From Lepus europaeus (taxonomy: Eukaryota > Chordata > Mammalia > Lagomorpha > Leporidae), in assembly GCF_033115175.1 (NCBI RefSeq), contig NC_084850.1:4587024-4651023 (forward strand): a stretch of DNA of 64,000 bases, in the 5' to 3' direction. The notes under the pieces were generated by a model. The model was not told where the DNA came from, searched no databases, and saw only the letters and a list, made by a program, of their open reading frames with translations. Positions 11,782 through 22,055 of the stretch are shown here, piece by piece. Position numbers and translations under genes: made by a program. How positions within the stretch are numbered: the stretch's first letter is position 1; each line of letters opens with the position of its first letter.

Positions 11782-12784
11782 ATTAGTGGAGTGTCTACTT
11801 TTTCAGTGAATGCCTAGAGGCGAGTGGTGGGTGTGACCAGGGAGCCTTGTTCACTGCTCCAGTGTAAAGGGAGCATTCAAGGTGACACCCAGGTTGGGCA
11901 TGGTAAATCTCTCTCTCTCTCTCTCTCTTTGTTTTAATCAGAGGGGAGGTTTGTTCTGCTCTATTGGCATAATCTCAGGTTCACCTCCTCTCTACAAAGG
12001 AAACCAGTGCCTGGACTCTAGCTCCAGTGGGTATAATATTCATCTGCACTGCCACAAGTACCACACAAAGAATCTGTGCAGTCCTCAATGTAACTAAGAG
12101 TCCACAGCAATGATCTTCACCAGGGAATCAAGGAGTCCTGATCGCATGGAACCTCCCACAGTGATGGCCCAAAGTCCCAGCCACATCCTGAGTCCTCCCA
12201 CACAGCCTCAGTGTTTCCACAGTCCTGGTACCCAAGCCTCCCACAGTCTCGAGCACCCAAGCCCCTGTCAGTTCTCCCCACCAGACTTCAGGCATCTCCA
12301 CTGAGCTCGTTGATGGGCGCATGGACACGAGCTGGAGCAGCTGTTACATATGTCCAACATGGCACCTGCTCTCTATCAGCTTGTTACAGGATGCCATTGC
12401 AGGGTGATTGACGATTGAGAAACCTGTCCCCCTTTTATTTCTCCTCTAGTTTGGCAGGTATACTATCCCCCACAGGACCCCCAGCCGGATCTCCTAGCAG
12501 CTTAATCGCGAATGGCTTGGGCTGCTGCAGTCTGGTCTCACCTCACTCCAGAGCTGGTGCTGAGGTTCTTGGCTGCTGAGTTTCTGAGTTGCGCATGTCC
12601 ATACCCTCTACATAGGTCCACAGTGTCCCTCTAATTTGTGTGGAGTTCCCACTGGCGGTTTCTCCCTAACTCTTCCCTGAGACTGCACTCTCTTCACTTT
12701 TTTTTTTAAACTATCTTCCCCTAGGCTAGAGCAGTAAGCTCCCTCCCTACTCTGTCATCTTGATCCAATCCAGAGGGCAATTTA

Positions 12785-13224
12785 GAAAGCTCATGGGCAA
12801 TGGAATTAAAAGATAGTTTAGAGTGCTGGGAAAATTTTGGATTCCAAACACAGCTTTTCCAAAATACGCATTTTTATGGACTTTGTGAAGTCCTCTCATA
12901 CCTGTGTATTGCCAACTAAGTACATGGCTGGAAGAGTGGTGTGAGCCAGAATTCTCTCTGCTGAAGGGCACAGTAGTAAATAAACACAGGAAATTCACCA
13001 CAGCCTTCTTGTGGTAATGAATTAGTGCTGAAGATTTCAAGAGAACTGTGGTAATCCTGGAACACTAAAGGAAAACTGGGGATGAATATCGCCCTGACAG
13101 TTATGATAAAGGGTTCATGTTACTGCAGAATTTTAATGATAAGGAAAACTGAGTATGAGACATAAAGAAATTCTCTGAAATGACATTGCTCTTTTTCTGT
13201 AAATTTCACATTATAAACACAATG
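12785..13224. other. Start of unit U2, non-coding
   Basis: No gene. From about 13080 it aligns with 2410-2550 of U1 (gagtatgagacataaagaaa versus gagtgtgaggcatacagaaa). Confidence 0.6.
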
Positions 13225-13465
13225 TTGGGTATTGTGGTGCAGTAGGTTAAGCTGCCCATGGGATGCCTTCATCCCATAGCACAGCCCCTTGTTCAAGCCC
13301 TAGCTGCTCCATATCCCATCCAGCTTCCTGCTAATGCAATCCTGCAGCAGCAGATGATGGCTTAAGTGGTTGATTCCCTACTGCCCACAAGGGACACCCA
13401 GATGGATTTCCAGTCTTACCAGCTCTGGCTGTAGTGTGTATATAGGGAGTAAACCAACATAGAAG

Positions 13466-13530
<65 letters not shown>

Positions 13531-13695
13531 CACACACACACACACACACACACCTCTACCTCTACCTCTACCTCTACCTCTACCTCTATCTCTACCTCTA
13601 CCTCTACCTCTACCTTCTCCCTTCCTATCTCCCTCATGGCCCTCTGTCCCTCTCTTCCTCTCCCTTTCTTTATCCCTTACAAATACCAAGGAAAC
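13225..13695 (+). mobile_element. Diverged C-repeat SINE, paralogue of the 2.55 kb copy
   Basis: The head is ggtattgtggtgcagtaggt and the body is cttcctgctaatgcaatcctgcagcagcag. The internal tract has become (CT)n at 13471-13530, (CA)n at 13531-13552 and (CCTCTA)n at 13553-13614. It occupies the same place as the SINE at 2552-3006, but the microsatellite content differs completely. Confidence 0.8.
13471..13614. repeat. Compound simple repeat (CT)n(CA)n(CCTCTA)n
   Basis: Three consecutive microsatellites within the SINE. The hexamer block has about ten near-perfect CCTCTA units. Confidence 0.95.
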
Positions 13696-14190
13696 AAAGC
13701 TTTAAAAAAGATAAACATGCTGTTACCATTATATCCAGCAGACATACTCCCAGATTTTATTTAAGAGAATTGAAAATATGGGCTCAAACATGCAAAAGAA
13801 TGTACAAGATTGTGTATAGTAGATGATTCAAAATTGCCAAACTCTGCCTCATTCAGGAGGTGCACAGGTAAATAAATCATAGCACATCTGAAAAAAAATG
13901 CATATTTAAAGTGCATGCCACCTTCCAACGCTCTACATCACACAGGTATGGAGTCCACATCTTCCAAATGGTCCAAGAAACCTCATCACCATCTGATCTC
14001 AGTCTTTCAAAGCACACAAAATGACAGGCAACTCTTCCACTTATTCTCCGATGGAAGCTCTCCTGGATTCTGAGACCAAATGAGATCCACTCCCTGTGAA
14101 AAGAACATTTGGGCCAACTTCATCTGTATAGCAGCAAATACCTTCAATAAATTAATAGCATATTTAACATACCAGCCTGCATCCAAGAAA
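13696..14190. other. Non-coding duplicated DNA of unit U2
   Basis: No gene. It aligns with 3007-3500 of U1. Confidence 0.7.
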
Positions 14191-14200
14191 TCAAAGTATT

Positions 14201-14537
14201 TTTTTTTTGGACAGGCAGAGTGGACAGTGAGAGAGAGAGACAGAGAGAAAGGTCTTCCTTTGCCGTTGGTTCACCCTCCAATGCCTGCCGCGGCCAGCGC
14301 GCTGCGGCCGGCGCACCGCACTGACCCGAAGGCAGGAGCCAGGTGCTTATCCTGGTCTCCCATGGGGTGCAGGGCCCAAGCACTTGGGCCATCCTCCACT
14401 GCACTCCCTGGCCACAGCAGAGAGCTGGCCTGGAAAAGGGGCAACCGGGACAGAATCCGGCACCCCGACCGGAACTAGAACCTGGTGTGCCAGCGCCGCA
14501 AGGCAGAGGATTAGCCTAGTGAGCCACGGCGCCGGCC
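14201..14537 (-). mobile_element. Young C-repeat SINE, reverse, private to U2
   Basis: A complete reversed SINE: T-run, GA-rich tract, then ...gtgagccacggcgccggcc. It is flanked by a perfect 10-bp target duplication tcaaagtatt (14191-14200 and 14538-14547). U1 has the empty site near 3500, so this copy is younger than the duplication. Confidence 0.95.
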
Positions 14538-14689
14538 TCAAAGTATTCTTTAACCTCAGAAAAAGTTTCTTACTAAATCTCTCCATATAAGCAAAAACGT
14601 GTGGTCATGTCTATGCATGCAGAAAAAGCCTCCGAAAGAAATTCAACCTAAATATTTTAGCAAACTAAAATGAAATGGGACTATCCAGG

Positions 14690-14975
14690 GACAGGCATTT
14701 ATCACAGCAGTTAGGATGCCTACCCAGTGCCACTTGTCTTATTTCATATTGCTTGGGTTTAAAACACAGTTTTGGCTCCTAACTCCAACTTCCTGCTAAT
14801 GCAGACGCTGGCAGGCAAAAGCGATGGCTCAAATCACTGAATTCCTGCCACTCATCTGGGAGACTTAAGTTTCCAGACCCTGGGCCCTGACTCTTGCAGG
14901 AATTTGGGAAATCAACCAGAAGATGGGAGCTCTCTGTCTCCTTATCTGTCTCTCAAATATATATGAAGAAAAATT
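14690..14975 (+). mobile_element. Old C-type SINE
   Basis: tagcagttaggatgcc-like head, cttcctgctaatgcagac body and a short tail (ctctcaaatatatatg). Its paralogue forms the head of the composite SINE at 3655-4020. Confidence 0.7.
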
Positions 14976-15159
14976 GAGTTTCCTTTCCTTAAAATTGAAG
15001 CAAACATGGTTGAATATTAGATATCGCATGCATTCTCATTCAAGTCAGGGGCAAGTTATTGTATGCAGTCACCACAAAGATCCATGCCTGAAATGTAACC
15101 CAGAGTCAGAACTGCGGAAAGCATAAAGAAGAGATGTGAATATTGATATGACAATAGTG

Positions 15160-15480
15160 GGGTATGCATTTAGTGCAGTAGTTTAGCTGCTGCCTGATGG
15201 CAACATCCAATATCTGAGTGCCTGGTTCGAATACTTACCACTTTGCTTCCAATCCAGGTTTCTGCTAATACATACCCTGGTACTCAGTAAATGAAGGCTC
15301 AAGTTCCAGCGTCTCTTTCACCCACGTGGGAGGCCCAGATTGAATTTCAAGTCCCTAGCTTTGGCCTGGAGCTATTCCATCTGTTGAAGATATTTGGAGA
15401 ATGAATCAGCTGATGGAAGATAAATATTGCTCTCTTTGCTTATATTTCTGCATTTCAAATAAAATGGAAACAACTGAAAA
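15160..15480 (+). mobile_element. Old C-type SINE
   Basis: Recognised by tgcagtagtttagctgctgc, tccaatccaggtttctgcta, cacccacgtgggaggcccaga and the tail catttcaaataaaatgg. Only its tail survives in U1, within the composite SINE. Confidence 0.7.
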
Positions 15481-16100
15481 ACGAAAAAAATTCAAGAGTA
15501 TTATTGGCAAGAAAGCAATACATAGAATATACAAATGACAAGAAGACAACATAATTAAGCTCAAAATAGCAAAATCAAGAGCCTTGCTACCCAAAAGCAA
15601 CTTAGAGCTGAAAATAGAAAAGCTACCACTCTGAGCTGCAATAAAATCCAAATTTAAATTAACAAGAAGCCTAACAAAAAATATCCAAGTTCACTATGGA
15701 GGCACATGTAAGAGTTTCCTGATAGATTCATGGAAAAAGCGAAAAGAAATGGAGGATAACACCATATTCTTAGTTGAGGAAGAGAACATTACAAAGATGC
15801 CAATTGTCTCAAAATTCCTCATAGATTTAACACCTCACCTGTAGTGGGCAAAGTGACAGTGAAGTTAAGGCTGTTTCCTCTCATGTCAAGTCAATACTGG
15901 ACAACTGCAGAGGAAAAGAAATGGAAAGGGAAAGAGAAATGGGAAAGAAAGAATATCAGCAAGAAAATCTAAACAAGAAACGTGAGAAACCATTGTGGGA
16001 GAATAAAGCATGTAGGATTGGAACTGCTCCTGGAATTTGGCTGGGAGGGTCTCTGACCTGCACAGATGACAGAGGGCATTATGGCTAGGAGGGTAGTTTT
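15481..16100. other. Non-coding duplicated DNA of unit U2
   Basis: No gene. It aligns with 4020-4128 and 4534-5035 of U1. Confidence 0.7.
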
Positions 16101-16114
16101 AAATTTGGCCCCAC

Positions 16115-16378
16115 GGGGCCCGGCACTGTGGCTTACTTGGCTAATCTTCTGCCTGCGGTGCCGGCATCCCATATGGGCACCGGGTTCTAGTCCCAGTTGC
16201 TCCTCTTCCAGTCCAGTTCTCTGCTGTGGCCCAGAAGGGCAGTGGAGGATGGCCCAAGCACTCAGACCCCTGCACCCGCATGGGAGACCAGGAAGAAGCA
16301 CCTGGCTCCTGGCTTCGGATCGGCTCAGCACCGGCCGTGGCGGCCATTTGGGGGATGAACCAATGGAAGGAAGACCTT

Positions 16379-16414
<36 letters not shown>

Positions 16415-16451
16415 ACTGTCTATAACTCTACCTGCCAAATAAATAAAAAAA
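16115..16451 (+). mobile_element. Young C-repeat SINE, private to U2
   Basis: Complete SINE with a CTGT/CT tract and a ccaaataaataaaaaa tail. It has a perfect 14-bp target duplication aaatttggccccac at 16101-16114 and 16452-16465. U1 has an unoccupied site near 5035-5062. Confidence 0.95.
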
Positions 16452-16465
16452 AAATTTGGCCCCAC

Positions 16466-17640
16466 TTCATTGCACAACCTTAGCACCTCATACCACAGGT
16501 TCTTATAGTCCTGGCTTAGTGACAGGGTAGCAGGGCAATAGACTTGGCTGGCAGGATGTGGCTTGAGTCTGTGCCAATTGGTAACCATGATCATTAGTGA
16601 GCACTGGCCTTTCCAAAACATTGTTTTTAACTCTGAACAAAAATTATTTACATTTATGGGCTACAGCTTTACATTTCAGAACATGTATACAATGTATGCT
16701 AGTTAAAATCTGAAATCAATATTGCCTTTTTAATTTTTTCATTTATTTTCATCTATTAAAAATGCAAGACAGAGACACAGAAACAGAGTCTCCCATGTTC
16801 TGGTTCACTCCCCAAGTATTCACAGCAGCCCAGGCGATGTCAGACTGAAATCTGGAAGCTTTGATCTTGACCTGAATCACTCAACTTGGTGGCAGGGGCC
16901 CAAGCACTTGAGCTATCATCTGCTGCTGCCTCCAAAGAGGCATTATCACGAAGATGGAATGGGAGCAGGGTAGCCAGGGCACCCAAAAGGACTCTGATTG
17001 GGATGCGGGCATCACAAGTGGTGCTTCCACACACTGCATCAAAAGCCCACCTCAGCAGTTCCTCTTCTTTAATGTTACTTGATGATCAGCAGCTTGGAGC
17101 TTCATCCTTCTACTGGTCCATACACTATGCACTAGATGATTGTGAACTATAGTCTCCCCCACTACGCTCTGTAACACTAGGAACTTATTTCACCTGTTGA
17201 ACTCTGATCTGGTATGCAGTGTCTGGAGTTGGTCTTAGTCGCCATCTGAGACAGCCTCTGTTGAGGAGCACTGGACTGTTAGAAAAAATTATTTTAATGG
17301 ACTAAAATGAATACACCAGAAACAGAATAATGAGTATAAGTGTGAATCATGAATGGTGACAGCGGATTTCTTTAATAAATGTGCAAATACTCAGACTAGA
17401 TGCTTGTATAAAATGCATATACATCTAAATGCAAACACATTACAAAGGCATCATATATACATATGTTCGTTCATCTATGCATTGAGGAATATAAGCAAAT
17501 GTAAGTACAATCCCCATATACACTTAACGCATGTAATTTAAGCATATCCTGGGTCGAGAGGTAAAAAGTATTTCTTACTATGAATGAGCAGTAAGATATA
17601 AAAATCCCGGCACTGCACTATGAAAAGTTAGATAACATCA
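16466..17640. other. U2 non-coding DNA with an old reversed SINE
   Basis: No gene. The interval 16740-17050 resembles a strongly diverged minus-strand SINE (acagagtctcccatgttctg, aggggcccaagcacttgagc). About 16490-17290 has no counterpart in U1. From 17310 the alignment with U1 (5110-5400) resumes. Confidence 0.6.
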
Positions 17641-18400
17641 AAACAGCACCACAGAACCAAATCAGTTGCTATGGCTCAGTCTCTTCAGCATAAAAGAAAT
17701 CTGAGAATGCAAGGTTTCCAAAGATTCCCTCTCGCAGCTGAAAGCACCCATGGGAGATGATCGTCCCCAGCAGTGACCATGGTCATTGGTGCTGCAGCAA
17801 CTCACCAGGCACACCTGTCTGGGACCGCAGCCATTGCCTGCACACATTGATACTGGACAGGAAGCCACAGGTGGTAAAAAGGGGGCATCCTGGGCTAGCC
17901 ATTTAGTTAAGGTGGCAGATGAAAGACGTGGGTCTAAGTGGATAGAGATCGAGGGGGGCAATACCCCAGAACAGATAAAAACCGACAAGATTCAGGCCAC
18001 CACCTGTTCTGAGACCGCGGAAAGCCCATCCAGCCGTGGGAGCCTCCAGAACTCCTCTCCGAGGACGACCTCATCAGGGGATACAGGCAGTCCGAGTCCT
18101 GGTCTCAGGGGAACATATATTGGCAGAAGGTGCAGATTCAGGCTCTGCCAGGCACCAGGGTAAGGACCCTGTGGCAAAGATAAGTGGCCTTTCAAATGCA
18201 GGCGAGGTTGTCAGCTGGCCCAGCTATCCCAACTTCCCCTGCCCGCGGATTCTGGGACTCAGGCCCTTAGTCGGTGGGGAGCAGACACAAGTCTGCAGGT
18301 GGCAAGGACTGAGGTTTTGCCAGGCCAGAAGTGGAGGACCCCGAGAGAAGACAGGGTGTGCAGAAGGAATTTTGTTCTTCCCCTTTGTCTGCCCTGGGAA
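17641..18400 (+). repeat. Diverged tandem units upstream of MAGE copy A
   Basis: Units of roughly 150-190 bp share a core of the type 'ggggattctgggactcag ... cagacacaagtctgcagg ... ccagg'. They are visible near 18075 and 18245, and another is near 18655 beyond the promoter. A copy of this block lies at 5401-6160. No coding sequence was found. Confidence 0.6.
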
Positions 18401-18415
18401 ATCCGGGCACAGTGG

Positions 18416-18442
18416 CCGGATGTGACGCACACTCATTTCCGC
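18416..18442 (+). promoter_or_regulatory. Degenerate Ets-site pair upstream of MAGE copy A
   Basis: CCGGATGT (18416-18423) and ATTTCCGC (18435-18442) sit at the same 19-base start-to-start spacing as the intact pair CCGGAAGT/ACTTCCGG of copy C. Human MAGEA promoters are known to depend on two inverted Ets motifs. In copy A the first site has lost the GGAA core and the second has altered flanks. Whether it still drives transcription cannot be told from sequence. Confidence 0.55.
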
Positions 18443-18523
18443 TTTCAGAATAAGCGTTTACCTCAGAGTGGTGGACCACCTCGCTGTCGGGGCAAAAGAA
18501 CGCCCAGGCTGTTAGCAGTTAAG
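18443..18523 (+). other. MAGE copy A non-coding exon 1 (5' end approximate)
   Basis: The 3' end is set by the splice donor AAG|gtgagacactgag at 18523/18524. This matches the donor of copy C (AAG|gtgagacactgag) and of copy B (AAG|gtgagacgctcag). The start is inferred to lie just downstream of the Ets-like pair. Confidence 0.5.
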
Positions 18524-20529
18524 GTGAGACACTGAGCGGAGGGCTGAGGAAACCCCCACCCCACCTAGAGGGCCCCAAAGATCCCCGCTCTGGCCCGGCT
18601 GTCCTCTCGGAAACACCCCGGACCCACTTCTCCCTTGGTGTCCCCGCCCCCTGTAGCATCCGGGACTCTGGGAGTCAGAGCCTCAGCCGGGCATGATAGA
18701 CTGAGGTCAGCAGAGGTTGGCCGTGAATCCCTGCCTGATTTCGAGGTGAGGAGGCAGGCAGCGGTGGATTTGGGGGACCCGCTTACCCCAAGAGAGAGAC
18801 CCACTTGAGTCAATCTGTGGCTGTCCACGCGGGGAAGCCCCACACGGGGAGGCCTAATTTGCCCCTCCCCCCCCCCCGCCCACTTCGGCCTCTGGGGCGG
18901 AGAGATGTGAGGGCTGTGGTGTGAGAAGCGGCTGTGGGGATGGCCTTGGAGGGCACTGGGTTAAGCCGCTTCCCGCAAAGGCAGCATTGGAGTCCTGGCG
19001 GCTCTGCTTCCAGTCCAACTCCTGTGAATGGGCCTGGGAAGGCTGAGGAAGATGGCCTGCGTACCCGGATCTCTGCCACCCCCGTAGGAGACCCAGGCTC
19101 CTGGCTTGACCTGACCCGGGCTAGCCATGGCAGCTATTTGTGGGGTACACCAGTGGAAGGAACAGCTCTTTCTTGCTCTGTTGGTCTCTCTCCTTTTCTG
19201 GAGCTCTGCCTATCAAATGAATCAGAAAGTCTCATAAATCTTTAAAAAACAAACAAACAAACAAACGAGGCCCCTGTTCTGTCAGGCTTCAAGGAGAGGC
19301 GACAGCAAGATGTAGGGCACATAGAGCGCTTAGTCTGCAGAAGAAGAGGGCTCTGCAGAAGCATATCCCTGAATTAAATCTTCGGCTGGCCCTTTGTAGG
19401 GTGGTAGATGAGTCTGTGTTTCAGAAGCAGGACCTCTGGACTTTAGGGAGCTTGGAGGCCTGACAGATGGAGAATATCAGAGCCTCGGGTGAACAGAGGC
19501 TTTGGCGCAGTCCCTGGCAGGTGTAACGGTGGGACCATAAAGAGGATGCAGGGGACCTAGACCTGCAAGACGGGGGGACTATAGACCCACCACTTCTGTA
19601 AGGCAAGCTAGTCCCCAGTCAGAGTGCCTAGATGGTGCCCCTGCTGATTTTAATGTGCAGGTCAGAAGTTAGCAGCTTGCTAGTAGAAGCAAGGCCTTAG
19701 GTGAGCAGACTACAGGACTCAGGGCCTGCAGGGAGTCAAGGTGAGCACTGAGAGAGCCAGCAAGCCGCCGGGATCAAAAATATCCAACCCAGCACCGCTG
19801 TGAGGTTTTTGAAATGCCATGAATTCCTTCTGGAGAACGGGAGTGGTCCACAAGGTTTGAGCCCGGGACACTGCCAGGAGTCAAGAGGAGGAAGCAGTAG
19901 GAAGTCAGAGGGATGCTAGACCACAGACAGAAAGGGAACTTTGGCCACCGGTTGTGGTCATGGTAAGCCCCGGCCTTGGTGGCCATATCCTACGCACCTC
20001 TCCTCCAGCTTCCCGGACATCAGGTGAGAATAGGTCTGAGGGGAGGCATTAGTCAGCACAGAGAGCCACAGCTCGCCAGCCGAGGGAGGAGTGCACTACT
20101 CTCAGGAGTCTAATGGAAGAATGTAGGGAAAGCATGAAAGTACATGCAAACTCCTTAGAAGCAGAGAACTCACAGAGCCTGTGTTCCTTAATGCTCCACC
20201 TGGGAAGTCACTAGGCAGGGTGAGTGTACTTGGGATCCTGTCCCTTCTGCCATGTGCTGGGGGATAGGAGGTTTCAGCGTAAGGGGGTCTAGGTCTGTGT
20301 CAGCAGAGGCAGCCACATACGGTGGTAAGCGGAGGGTGAAGTCCCAATGACGACCAGGCCTCAGGGTATAGCCCATTTACGGGACCTGAAGGTACCGCAG
20401 CCCAGAGAGATGGGCCCCACAGAGTCTGGATATCTTGGTTCCTGGCTCTGAAGGGAGCAGGTCAGAAGGATAGCTCCCGGCGTGTTCACTCATACAGGTA
20501 GAGGCACTTGGGGCCAGGTCAGGGAGTTG
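18524..20529 (+). other. MAGE copy A intron 1 with diverged repeats and an old SINE
   Basis: Non-coding. It holds another diverged unit near 18655 (gggactctgggagtcagagc), a strongly diverged plus-strand SINE at about 18930-19265 ending in (AAAC)n, and G-rich low-copy sequence to 20529. None of the short frames shows protein-like features. Confidence 0.55.
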
Positions 20530-20697
20530 ATCTATAGGGAGACTGTGGTATATATTCATGCTGAAATACTACTAGGCCATAAAAAAGAATGAAATCCTAT
20601 CTTTTGAAACACATTGGCTGCAATTGAAACCATTGTTCTCTTTTTGTAAGATTTATTTATTTATTTATTTATTTGAAGGTACAGTTACAGAAAGGGA

Positions 20698-20744
<47 letters not shown>

Positions 20745-21440
20745 AAGAGAGAAAGGTCTTCCATCTGCTGGTTCATTCCGCAGATGGCCACAATGGTCGG
20801 AGCTGTGCCTATCCAAAGCCAGGAGCCAGGAGCTTCTTTCGGGTCTTCCGCACAGGTACAGGGGCCCCAAGGCTTGAGCCATCTTCTACTGCTTTCCCAG
20901 GCCATAGCAGAGAGCTGGGTCGGAAGTGGAGCAGCTGGGACTTGAACCGGCGCCCATATGGGCAGCTGGCACTGCAGGCAGCGCCTTTACCCGCTACGCC
21001 ACAGTGCCAGCCCCGAAACCATAATTCTCAGTGAGATAAGCTTGTCCCAAAGACACAAATAACAGATAGTTTCCCTGTTTTCTGGTAAGTAAAGTCAGAG
21101 TACAAAACATGAAATGTTTGTGAAATAAACTGACATGTCCAGGTTTAAATATTGTTTATAGTCCTTGTCTATACTCCTGAGGGACAGTGGTTTTTCTGCT
21201 TTCTGCTTGTTAAATTCTGTATTTAGTGGAGGGTTAAGCTTGTGATTATAAAGCAAAGTACAAGTATACCATTGCAAAAATTAAAAGAAAAATAAGAAAG
21301 GAAGGAGGAAGGGAGGGTGGGTACAAGGGAGGGTGTGAGGGACAGAGTGTAAGGAGAAAATGTCATTATGTTCTTAATACCGTATTTATGAAATACTTGG
21401 AACTGGCTCTCTTAATATAAATTAAAAATTGGAAACAAAT
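20530..21440 (+). mobile_element. Old L1 3' end in intron 1 of copy A
   Basis: The end of ORF2 is recognisable (tactactaggccataaaaaagaatgaaatcc; then ctcagtgagataagcttgtccc). It is followed by a 3' UTR with a purine-rich stretch (ggaaggaggaagggaggg) ending near 21440. It is interrupted by the SINE at 20641-21014. Confidence 0.8.
20641..21014 (-). mobile_element. C-repeat SINE, reverse, inserted in the old L1
   Basis: Complete reversed SINE beginning with TTTA repeats and (GA)n, ending ...cgccacagtgccagcccc. Flanked by gaaaccattgttctc (20626-20640) and gaaaccataattctc (21015-21029), a 15-bp target duplication with two differences. Confidence 0.92.
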
Positions 21441-21625
21441 AAATAGTGAGGGTGTAAATGAGCACAAAGGGGACCATCCACACAACACATGGGAACCTGA
21501 TGACTCTGGCCCATCCTCCAGTGAGGTCCAGGGGCCTAGGGAGGAAGCTTTAGGGTCCCCTCCATTCCACTAACAGAGCGCCAGGAGCTGGCAGTGAGCA
21601 GCTTGACCTTAAGCAGGGCTGTCAG

Positions 21626-21666
21626 GTCACAGAACACACAAGGCCCAGGCAGTGCCAAGAATCAAG
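21626..21666 (+). other. MAGE copy A non-coding exon 2 (41 bp)
   Basis: It follows the acceptor ctgtcag and ends at AATCAAG|gtaagg. Its start, GTCACAGA, is the conserved start of exon 2 in MAGE-A genes. Copy D has an exon of the same length (54933-54973), copy C a 30-bp version and copy B a 23-bp version. Confidence 0.72.
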
Positions 21667-21850
21667 GTAAGGCACAGCCTCTGAATGTGAGCTAAGGGCC
21701 CCATCCATCCCAAGGTGGGAGGGATCCCACAGGTGGCTGCTGGCCCTGCCAACACTGCTGTCATTGCTGGAGCCTTGCACAGTGCTGGCCAGATGGCTGC
21801 ACCCTGGGAAGCCTTAGCTGGCAATTCCCCTGCCTGCTTGCACTTCTCAG

Positions 21851-21920
21851 GGGACAGTCGCAACAGCAGGAGAGGTGCCCTGTGAGGCCCTCTTTCAGCT
21901 CCCTGAGAGAAGGCCTATAC
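21851..21920 (+). other. MAGE copy A non-coding exon 3 (70 bp)
   Basis: It starts after the acceptor cacttctcag with GGGACAG and ends at a weak donor TAC|gtgggc. Copy D has a 70-bp exon in the same place, and the following intron is 72 bp in both. Confidence 0.6.
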
Positions 21921-22055
21921 GTGGGCCTGTGACACAGTCCGCAGTACTGGGATTCTCAGCTGGAGTCACTCACGCGCTCTCTCTCTCCCCAGGGCCTGAG
22001 GGTTCCCGGTCACCAGCTACTGGCTACCCTCCTGCCAGCTGTCCCGCGGAAAGTC

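Larger units (their letters stand above)
9899..12770 (-). mobile_element. Internally deleted L1 with both target duplications
   Basis: A LINE-1 on the minus strand. Its 3' end at 9899 (reverse of ...acttttatttaaggaatac) and its 5' end at 12770 are flanked by cagagggcacttta (9885-9898) and cagagggcaattta (12771-12784), a 14-bp target duplication with one mismatch. It keeps a 5' UTR (about 11790-12770), ORF1 pieces and part of ORF2. It is only 2.87 kb long against 6-7 kb for a full element: the endonuclease, most of the RT and the C-terminal cysteine region are missing. ORF1 and ORF2 remnants carry frameshifts. Confidence 0.88.
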
